Made by a program: the position numbers and the translations under genes
Notes under the pieces: model-generated
What the model was told of the DNA's origin: nothing
The model's database searches: none
Seen by the model: the letters and a program-made list of their open reading frames with translations, nothing else
Shown: piece after piece, positions 56,402 to 64,000 of the stretch
How the letters are laid out: every line of letters starts with the position of its first letter
Numbering within the stretch: position 1 is the stretch's first letter
Assembly (NCBI GenBank): GCA_030272155.1
Contig: CP126199.1
Coordinates: 5,568,501 to 5,632,500 of the forward strand
Origin: Tetradesmus obliquus
Lineage: Eukaryota; Chlorophyta; Chlorophyceae; Sphaeropleales; Scenedesmaceae
Direction: 5' to 3'
Length of the DNA: 64,000 nt

Positions 56402-57059
56402 GCGGCGGCAGCCTGGTGTTATCACAAGGCTGCACACCATGACGGGATTACATCGCAGCGGTGGACGATTGTTGAAGGCACGCGGTACAGCCGATCACAC
56501 CACACAGAGCATGCCCTGCAAGGATAAAGGATGTGGGATCCGTTGATAAGGTTTTAAGCCAGAGTCCCAGCTCATCCGCGCAGTAGAAGCCCTCCTCCAG
56601 CATCTGCTCCAGCAAACAACACACCACACACACCCTGATGGTCTCGCCAAACGCACCAACATCCAAACATCAACACTGTTTGCTCACCCGCGTGGTAGAA
56701 GCCCTCCTCCAGCATCTGCTCCAGCCAACACAAATAAATCTGATGCTCCCGCCCCACAACATCAACCCGTGATGGTCTCGGCCAACACACCAATATCCAA
56801 ATATCAACAGCATGTGCTCGCTCAAAAATACAGCAGCAATCCAGCATCTGCTCCAGCAGACACCAAATGAGCCATGATGGTCTGAGGCAGTAAAAAGCAA
56901 AATGTATGTATCAAGTATATAGATATGATTGAGATTATTCACCCGCGTGGTAGAAGCCCTCCTCCAGCATCTGCTCCAGGCTGCAGCGCACACCAATCTC
57001 AACCAGCCGAAGGTCCTCAGCCACACGAGCAGCATCCGCTGCAGCCAACACCCTGCTGC

Positions 57060-57095
<36 letters not shown>

Positions 57096-60000
57096 CAACC
57101 CCAGCCAAGCCTGCGGCCCCAGGGGCCTGGCTGCTGGCGCTGCGCAGGCGCTCGCCCTCGATCCACTGCATGACCAGCACGCGCGGCGTGGTCAGCTGGC
57201 TGTACATGGTGGGGACAACCACCTCGGGCATGAAGGCAAAGAGCTGCGCAAAGCGCGTCGCGTTGGCGGCCTCCCTGCAGTGCGGCAGGAACAGCAGCAG
57301 CAGCGAAGACATGGTCAGCTGGCTGTACATGGCAGGCACCACGACCTCGGGCATGAAGGCAAAGAGCTGCGCAAAGCGCGTCGCGTTGGCGGCCTCCCTG
57401 CATGACGGCAGCAACAGCAGCAGCAGCAGCAGCGGCGGCAGCGAAGAAGTGGTCAGCTGGCTGTACATGGTGGTGCGAACACGACCTCGGGCATGAAGGC
57501 AAACAGCTGCGCAAAGCGCGTCGCGTTGGCGGCCTCCCTGCATGACGGCAGCAACAGCAGCAGCAGCAGCGGCGGCAGCGAGGAAGTGGTCAGCTGGCTG
57601 TACATGGTGGTGCGAACACGACCTCGGGCATGAAGGCAAAGAGCTGCGCAAAGCGCGTCGCATTGGCGGCCTCCCTGCAATACGGCAGCAACAGCAGCAG
57701 CAGCGGCGGCAGCAGCAGCAGCAGCAGCGAGGAAGTGATCAGCACACACCTGGCCAGACCACCCTTGCAGCAAATGCTGCAACAACTGCTGCAACAACCG
57801 GTCACCTGCCATGGTTGCAAGAACAGGGATCGTGTTGGGCTCCCTGCAGCTGTCGCATATAAACCGGCACATGGTGCTTGCAGCCACACAGCGCCATAGC
57901 GTTGTATCCCTGTACAACGCTTGTACAACACGTGGTGCTGCAAACAGACAAATAAATCCAACCCCGCACCTCCTGTAGTCCAGCTCCTTGAACGGTCTGA
58001 CAGCCCACTCACAGACACATTTGCTCCCTATATCAGCTGTACAACACAACATAGATTTGACAAAGGTGCACCTCCTGTGATCCTGCTTTTTGAACAGGCT
58101 GGCAGCCCACGCATCAACGAGCGCCGGCAGGTCGGTGTTGAGCTTCAGCTGGCGCCGCGCCACGCCCGCCAGGTGCCGCAGGATCCGTGGTTTGTACCGC
58201 ACGAACACACAAGCGACAAGCAACACAGCCCACCTCCTTGAACGCCCTGGCAGCCCAAATCATCAACACGTTCGGTCCCTTCATCGATCGTACAACCATA
58301 CATCGATTTAAACAAAGCCGTACCTCCTGTAATCCAGCTCCTTGAACAGGCTGGCCGCCCACTCGTCAACCAGCGCCGGCAGGTCTGTGTTGAACTTGAG
58401 TTGCTTGCGGGCCACGGCCGCCAGGTTGCGCAGGATGAACGTGTCGCGCCCAATGGCCTCCACCACGCCCGGGCGCTGCACCTGCACATGGGAATGGAAA
58501 CATCAGTTGCAGCAGCATCGACAGATGATATATGTCTATGGCCTAGCCTGCAGTAGCACTGGATGGCCTCCACCACGCCCGGGCGCTGCACCTGCACATG
58601 GTGGAAGCAGCAGCATCGGCAGCAGGCCATGTGCTGCTATATCTGTAGTAACGCCGCACCCACAGTAGCACTGAGTGGCCTCCACCACGCCAGGCGCTGC
58701 ACCTGCAAGGGTGATGTTGACAGCAACACACAGCATTGTAATGCATGCAGCGGCCACATACGAACAGGCTGTGGACAGCCTCCACTACGCCCAGGCGCTG
58801 CACCTGCACAAGGGAAAGGGGACATCAGTTGCAGCAGCATTCGAAGGTAATGCTGCAGCATATGATGTACCCTTTCCCTTGAAAAGGTAATGTCCCACTA
58901 CTATACATGTCTATAGCCTCGCCTGCAGTAGCACTGGATGGCCTCCACCACGCCCGGGCGCTGCACCTGCAAGGGTGATGTTGTGATGTTGACAACGATG
59001 CAATGCTCTAATGGCATGCAGCGGCAACATAATAACAAGCAGCATATGGCCTCCCACAGGACCCGGGGCGCCACTGCTGCAGATGGAAGCAGCAGCGGCA
59101 GCAGCAGCTCCATGTCAGTTTCCAGCTCTGTGTCAACGCCTGACCTGCAGCACAAACAAGCACTGTGCCGCCTCCACTACCACACCAAAACACCGCACCT
59201 ACATAAAGAGCAACAGTGGCAGCAGCATGCAAAGCAGCAGCTGGCGCCAGCTGCCTCAAGTCCAGTGCACCCACCTTGACTGCTACTTCCGCTCCATTGC
59301 TGGCCAGGGTGCCCTTGTAGACCTGGCCCAGCTACCACCAGCAGCAAGACTTCAGTTGTCAAAGCCACCAACCACGCAACACCTTCAACCGCACCATGAC
59401 TGCCACCTCAGCCACGTCGCTGGTCAGTATGCCGTTGTAGACCTGGCCCAGGCTGCCACCCTGCAGCACCTGCCCCTAAGCTCCCCTGCCTGATAAACAC
59501 GCCCCCAACGCACCTTGACTGCCACCTCAGCCCCGTTGCTGGCCAGGGTGCCCTTGTAGACCTGGCCCAGCCAGCCACCCTGCAGCAGCAGATCCTCCAC
59601 TGCCAGCACCACCAACCATGTGGCCAGCCACCCACCTTGACTGCCACTTCTGCCCCGTTGCTGGCCAGGGTGCCTTTGTAGACCTGGCCGAGGCTGCCCT
59701 GCAGCACCTGCCACCTAAGCTCCCCTGCCTTGTCAACACACCCCCAACGCACCTTGACTGGCACCCCTGCTCCATAATTAGCAAGTCTCCCCTTTCAGAC
59801 CTGGCCCAGCCAGCCACCATGCAGCAGCAAGATATGTATCTGCCCCTCTCCCTCCCCAAAAACACACCCCTAGCGCACCTTGACCGCCACCACTGCCCCG
59901 TTGCTGGCCAGGCTGCCCTTGTAGACCTGGCCCAGGCAGCCACCCTGCAGCAGCAGCTCCTCCACTGCCAGCACCACCAACCATGTGGCCAGCCACCCAC

Positions 60001-60372
60001 CTTGACTGCTACTTCTGCCCGTTGCTGGCCAGGCTGCCCTTGTAGACCTGGCCCAGCCAGCCACCCTGCAGCAGCAGATCCTCCACTGCCAGCACCACCA
60101 ACCATGTGGCCAGCCACCCACCTTGACTGCTACTTCTGCCCCATTACTAGCTAGTGTGTCCTTGTAGACCTGGCCCAGGCTGCCCTGCAGCACCTGCCCC
60201 CTAAGCTGGCCTGCCTAACAAACACGCCCCCAGCGCACCTTGACCGCCACTTCTGCCCCATTACTAGCCAGGGTCCCCTTGTAGACCTGGCCCAGGCTGG
60301 CTGCCGCCACGGGGGAGGCGCTGAGGGAGGAGAACACCGCACCCCACGGCAGACCCAGCTCAGCCTCAATGA

Positions 60373-60412
<40 letters not shown>

Positions 60413-62915
60413 GGTGTGTGGAGCGGGAAAGCGTCTGTAGCAATGGCCCCGCAGCAGAAGCAACATCAGAGTACCTGCAGATGCAAGCACATGTGCACCT
60501 ACACACGTGTGTTTGTGCAGGGTGATAGGCACCAACTGGCATCCTGTGCGCCCAGCAAGCATGCACATAACAAGGTTACGATGTAACAATGTAACAAGCC
60601 CCACATGAAGTGCCTCCGCATCAGAAGAGGGTGGGATCCTGTCCTGGTCCTGCAGCAGCTCCAGCTCGGCCAGGTAGGCAGGGCAGATGTACAACAACAA
60701 AAGTGTAAGATGCAAAATGTAGCATGTGACAATGCAACAAAGTAACAAGCGTGCAGCGCCTCTGCATCAGAAGAGGGTGGGATCCCGTACTGCAGCAGCT
60801 CCAGCTTGGCCAGACGCCCAGGAACATGTACAAATACATAACTGTACAGTGTGTCAACACAGTGAAATGAGTTAAACATGTGACAATAACATGTGACAAT
60901 AACAATGTAACAAGCCCCACCTGCAGCGCATCTGCATCAGAGAAGGGTGGGATCCTGTCCTGCAGCAGCTCCAGCTCGGCCAGGTAGGCAGGGGGCAGCA
61001 CGTCAGGCCGCGACGACAGCGCCTGCCCAATCTTGACAAAGGCAGGACCCAGGTCAACCAGCACCTGAGGCAGTACACATGCAGTACGTGGCAGTACAAG
61101 CAGCCAAATCAGTACTTCACGCACACATGTCGGGCTGCTGGCAGCAGAGGGCAGGGCCCAGGTCAACCAGCAGCTGCGGCATACGACACAGGGCGCTGCT
61201 AGCAGCTGCTGTCAGCGCTGTGACGCAGCGTATGCCACCCAGATGCACGCCGCTGTGCGGCTTCTGCTGCTGCTCTCCACACCGCCAGCATCATCATGTG
61301 TGTGTAAGCTGGCATTCTGCCAGCCTTGCATGCTAACGGGCAGCTGCTGCACCCGGCGGGCTGCCAAGCGCTGTCGGGTGCCTCTGCAGGGCCACACAGC
61401 TGGCGCGGCTGCTGGCAACCCCTCCCCCTCCCTGCCTCGCACCCCCTGCGCCCTGCTGCTGGCACCTCCCTCCCCTTCCCTGCCTGGCCCCATCACCACC
61501 CGCAAGCACTACCCTGGGCACCGCACTGCCACGCCGCCTTGCTTGATCTGCTGCTGGTGTTGCTGCTGCTTCTGCTGGTGGTGTTGCTGCTGCTGTTGCT
61601 GTGCACACACTCCCCTGGCCTCCAACCTTCAGCTCCAAAGCACGCACCTTGCGCATGTCTGCTGCCGCGCGCCGCTCATCCTTGTGCAGCTGCGAGCGCA
61701 GCCACCACCTGCAGCAGCAGCATGCGGCACATATGTTTGTTACAGCAGCACCACATGACACACGCATTGACAGCAGCAGCAGCAGCAGCAGCAGCAGCAC
61801 ACCTGGCCGTCGAGGTGAAGCTGAGCCCCCTGCGGCGCTAATGAGCAGCCAAGGCCCCACAACTGACGCTAGCGCTGCATCTCGTGCATTCACCACAACC
61901 TGAGTCGGCGCAAGCATGCAAGCATGCATAGATGGCCGCAGGACGTCCCGCAAAATGCATGCATGCGCAAGCAGCAGCAATCCAAGTCGTGTGTCCGTCT
62001 GCTGATGCCTGAAACACCACACTGTGCTCACAACTGCACCAAGCACACACAGCTAGTATTGAATCTGCGTCAACTGCTCTGCCCGTGAAAACATGGCCAT
62101 GCACTATAGCTGCTATTGCTTCTGCCGCAATCAAGCAGCGCTCTGCAGCAGCAGGGACATGAACACTGAAAAACCCCTGTGTGCTCACAACTGCTACTAA
62201 GCATGCACAGCTGCACCTGAGCCTGTGTCAACTGCTCTGCGCATGCACAGAAGCCATGCTGCTGCTCCTGCTGTTGCTACTGCTGCTGCCGCCAGTGAAC
62301 CCTAAAACAGCACAGCCTGCTGCCTCCGCCCGCCACCCACCAGCCGAACGCCACGCCGATTTCACACAGCCGAGCCACCACAGGCACAGGCCGCCGATTC
62401 CAGGTGTCAGCTGTGTCAGCAGCGCTGTACGCCACAGCAGCGGCAGACGCAGCAGCAGCAGCAGTCGGCGGAGGCCCCGGGCCCGCTGCTGCTGTCGCTG
62501 CTGCCGCAGCTGCGATTCTGTCAGCGCCGTTTGCGGCAGGGGGTGCTGCTGTGCTGCTGAATTGCTGGCGCGTGGCCTTAGCTTGCAGGACAACTGCAGA
62601 ACCCTCTCCTCTACTGTAAAAACGCGGCGTGCTTGCAGGAAACCGCCGTCGTACCGCAGGTGCTCCTGCAGCAGCCGAATACTTGAGGCTGCCAGCAAGC
62701 AGTGCATGCGGTGCAGCTGGTGTGGCATTTGCAGTGCACAGGGTGCGCCTGGTCAGCCTGGTGGTGCTGCGGCTGTGATGCCTTCGCTGCCGCTGGCCTG
62801 GCACAGGGGGCCGCTGCAGCTGCCGCGTGCTGATGCTGTTACAGGGGCGGGTCTGCATGTCGGCTGCTGCTGGTCGCATGGCAACTGTGCTACAGCACTG
62901 CGATGGCACCTGCAC
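52149..62915 (-). CDS. ABC1K: ABC1/UbiB-family atypical kinase (ABC1K/ADCK type), organelle-targeted
   Basis: Eleven exons on the minus strand, in transcript order: 62341-62915, 61648-61708, 60921-61064, 60239-60373, 58324-58481, 56943-57274, 56300-56359, 55718-55876, 54399-54577, 53585-54063 and 52149-53475. They encode 1202 aa, all phases consistent. Residues 1-150 are Arg/Ser/Ala-rich and look like an organelle transit peptide. Then come the YSAADTADTWNRRP..VVARLCEIG start of the ABC1 fold, the KxGQ motif (KIGQ, 223-226), the Ala-rich loop PVAAASLGQVY, VAVK with Lys305, HADPHPGNLL (467-476) and DFG (487-489). Residues 543-650 (SFRLPPYYTLLVRSLSVLEG, YPWVSRRLL) match the C-terminal part of plant chloroplast ABC1Ks. 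The family acts in prenylquinone metabolism: plastoglobule ABC1K1/K3 in plants, COQ8/ADCK3 in mitochondria. A Ser/Gln/Ala-rich tail of about 400 aa is unusual. Introns are filled with tandem copies of exon ends. Confidence 0.88.
54190..55045 (-). repeat. Exon-fragment arrays around ABC1K exon 9
   Basis: The start of exon 9 (VFQAALAGGVSNLSFGTLSADL) with its upstream CAG acceptor recurs at about 54655-54690, 54770-54832, 54863-54932 and 54968-55037, besides the true start at 54577. Downstream in the gene, the end of exon 9 (LEGIALASDPGYK) is echoed at about 54195-54240 and 54300-54345. Confidence 0.85.
55250..55780 (-). repeat. Five copies of the ABC1K exon 8 end
   Basis: The segment coding LGLLP(P/S)GTDTSDVLPALTG with its GTG donor appears about five times at roughly 120-bp spacing. 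The copy nearest 55718 is the in-use one. Several copies carry identical flanks, so recent unequal exchange is likely. Confidence 0.9.
56570..56975 (-). repeat. Copies of the ABC1K exon 6 end
   Basis: The words for LEQMLEEGFYHAG plus donor recur at about 56575-56605, 56690-56725 and, partly, 56835-56855, in addition to the exon end at 56943. The 56690 copy has a GTGAGC donor, stronger-looking than the GTGAAT of the modelled exon. Confidence 0.8.
57220..57690 (-). repeat. Four copies of the ABC1K exon 6 start
   Basis: The sequence for EAANATRFAQLFAFMPEVV with its upstream CAG acceptor is present at the true start (57274) and at about 57400, 57540 and 57680. Spacing is about 120-140 bp. Several copies continue into MYSQLTT. 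Confidence 0.9.
57960..58205 (-). pseudogene. Diverged copy of ABC1K exon 5
   Basis: A segment coding RILRHLAGVARRQLKLNTDL and ALVDAWAASLFKKQDHRR parallels exon 5 (FILRNLAAVARKQLKFNTDL, WAASLFKELDYRR) over about 40 residues. It lacks the VQRPGVVEAI start and an obvious acceptor. Shorter echoes of the exon end lie near 57965-58005 and 58215-58245. Confidence 0.7.
58555..58975 (-). repeat. Four further copies of the ABC1K exon 5 start
   Basis: The acceptor plus VQRPGVVEAI-coding block of exon 5 (true start 58481) recurs at about 58560-58602, 58677-58710, 58780-58810 and 58937-58970. More decayed echoes lie near 59050 and 59165. Confidence 0.85.
59270..60300 (-). repeat. Nine-copy 120-bp array of the ABC1K exon 4 end
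   Basis: The exon end coding LGQVYKGTLASNGAEVAVK and its donor begins (plus-strand coordinate of the donor side) at about 59273, 59393, 59513, 59633, 59753, 59877, 59998, 60118 and 60238. The last is the modelled exon. Most copies have a CTGCAG acceptor-like site about 63-66 bp upstream and GTCAAG before GTGCG or GTGGG. Each could therefore behave as a phase-0 mini-exon of 21-22 codons. The copy at 59998 has a one-base deletion, and the one at 59753 is badly decayed. Confidence 0.92.
60590..60900 (-). repeat. Copies of the ABC1K exon 3 end
   Basis: Two diverged copies of the AYLAELELLQDRIPPFSDADAL-coding end of exon 3 lie at about 60600-60680 and 60745-60820. A fragment of the exon start is echoed near 61150-61180. 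Confidence 0.8.
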
Positions 62916-63170
62916 TGGAGGTTGATGTATGTTTGCATATGTTTGCAGATGTGAAGCCAGGGCAAGTCACGGCGAAGACTGTCAGAGACTACAACATCAC
63001 ATAAGTTGAGCAATGATCAATGCAGCTGCCTGAAGCAACAGAGACGGTGTGAAGAATCGGTACGGGTGCTGCTGCTGCTACTGCGGTCCATGCTGCACCT
63101 GCCCCTGGTGCTGCTGTCCTTGCTGCTACGCTTTTGCATCCGGTGATGCCATTTAACCAGATGTTTTGTA
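62916..63170. promoter_or_regulatory. Short divergent intergenic region
   Basis: About 250 bp separates the ABC1K start codon (minus strand) from the reading frames of the plus-strand gene at the right edge. If both assignments hold, this is a shared or back-to-back promoter. No specific element was identified. Confidence 0.35.
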
Positions 63171-63429
63171 AGCTATGAAGTGTCCTACGGCGTTGCTCAC
63201 CCCTGCTTAGAGGCAGAGATACATTCCAAGACCCAGGCCTATGGCCAGGGAAGCCTCGTCAAGGAGGTGTCAGGACCAGCACGACTCCGCAACGTGCTAC
63301 ACGCTGACTTCTTTGCAACTGAGGTGTCTATAAGTGCAAATGAAGCAACTCAGCACCAGCGGTATCAGGCAGTGGTCGCCTATGTGGTGGTGACCTCACC
63401 CAAGCAGCAGCACAAAGCGGGCCTACACA

Positions 63430-64000
63430 GACGTGATCTTCTTTTAGGGTCGATACAGTCGGTTGTACTGCTTCATTGCGCTCAAGCTTGCGCTGGTCAT
63501 CGCTTTGGCGTGCACTGCTGTGCTGGGAGACATACAGCAGGCATCACATGTAACAGGGTTGCAGTTTGCAGACCAAGCATTTCCTACCACACAGACGGCT
63601 TTCACAATCACGTGCCCGGTAGGTGTCTTTGTCACAGTGCTTTTGCGTTGTGTTTGTCGCGCAACAGCACCATTTTCCCCTGGTACAACACATGCAGCTG
63701 CAGCTCTACACTGCATGGCCAGCGCCTGGGCTACAGGCTGGTGAAACCTGTTTGTGAATTGGCTGTGTCAAAGAGATGCTGGGCAATCTGCTGTAGCAAC
63801 AATAGCTACCACAGCAAGCACGCAGTCATCTACGAGGGCAAGCACACATTGGACCACAGGCTATGGCTGTGCCACAGGCTGTACAGCTGCGTGTCTTTTC
63901 AACATCCTGATCGTATACAGCGTGCTGCCCAGCCATGTGCCACCCAGCGTCGTCATGATTGTGCCATGTTACAAGCAAGCCGATAGCCAACATTATCAAC
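63430..64000 (+). CDS. Membrane protein with glycosyltransferase-2-like start, partial
   Basis: Two likely exons of a gene running off the right edge. The first follows a TTTTAG acceptor at about 63447 and codes RYSRLYCFIALKLALVIALA, a membrane-spanning segment, ending TITCP before GTAGGT at about 63618. The second, open to the edge, codes a hydrophobic AACLFNILIVYSVLP segment followed by PPSVVMIVPCYKQAD. The VVMIVPCYxxAD pattern after a membrane segment is typical of the start of the GT-A domain in family-2 processive glycosyltransferases (chitin, hyaluronan or cellulose synthase-like). The catalytic DxD and QxxRW motifs would lie beyond the window. Exon limits and gene start are not established. 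Confidence 0.4.

Noticed and set aside
61803..61900. Possible ABC1K exon reading VVVNARDAALASVVGPWLL
   Set aside because: It has AG and GT borders, but its phase does not fit. Joining 62341 directly to 61708 gives a consistent phase and the expected FGWWW..LHKDERR continuity.
63180..63986. 268-codon plus-strand frame at the right edge as a single protein
   Set aside because: It lacks an ATG start and family motifs. A different frame in the same region carries a membrane segment and the PPSVVMIVPCYK pattern with plausible splice sites.

Overview
The window reads as nuclear DNA of a green alga, probably a chlorophycean (Chlamydomonadales or Sphaeropleales). The genes are rich in short introns with GTGAG/GTGCG donors and CAG acceptors. 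One gene is a pherophorin-like extracellular matrix protein, a group known from volvocine and related algae. Another is an MBO2/CCDC146-type flagellar coiled-coil protein, and a third is an SBP-box transcription factor of the green-lineage type. Trinucleotide CTG/CAG microsatellites are extremely dense. No bacterial, organellar or viral gene was recognised.

Layout from left to right: the 5' end of RUVBL1 on the minus strand (gene runs off the left edge, start codon at 1444); a large low-complexity Ala/Ser/Gln reading frame on the minus strand (2645-6031); a gene-poor stretch with a foldback element (about 7375-7905); a 13-exon sulfatase on the plus strand (8387-14994, 772 aa); a 21-exon MBO2/CCDC146 gene on the plus strand (15837-24902, 931 aa); a 6-exon pherophorin-like gene with a glycine-rich linker (25409-27936, 382 aa); a region with three near-identical copies of an unknown segment (28592-31718); an SBP-box transcription factor on the plus strand (32946-38498, about 1514 aa); a gene-poor stretch with an 82-bp satellite; a two-exon low-complexity protein on the plus strand (45320-49636, 1323 aa); an 11-exon ABC1/UbiB-family atypical kinase on the minus strand (52149-62915, 1202 aa); and the start of a divergent membrane protein with glycosyltransferase-2-like features running off the right edge.

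Exon boundaries were placed by hand from splice motifs, conserved protein motifs and codon phase. In the sulfatase, MBO2, pherophorin-like, SBP and ABC1K models all exon phases agree and the summed coding length is a multiple of three. The genes belong to unrelated processes (chromatin and box C/D snoRNP assembly, sulfate ester hydrolysis, flagella, cell wall, transcription, plastid or mitochondrial quinone metabolism), so I see no operon-like functional grouping.

The most unusual property is structural. In at least five genes, short segments spanning an exon-intron junction have been tandemly copied into the neighbouring intron. The extreme case is nine copies at a 120-bp period of the ABC1K exon piece carrying the nucleotide-binding Lys. 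A second pattern is strand-specific use of trinucleotide repeats: in sense orientation, CAG codes poly-Gln/Ala/Ser inside exons, while CTG sits directly upstream of 3' splice sites.
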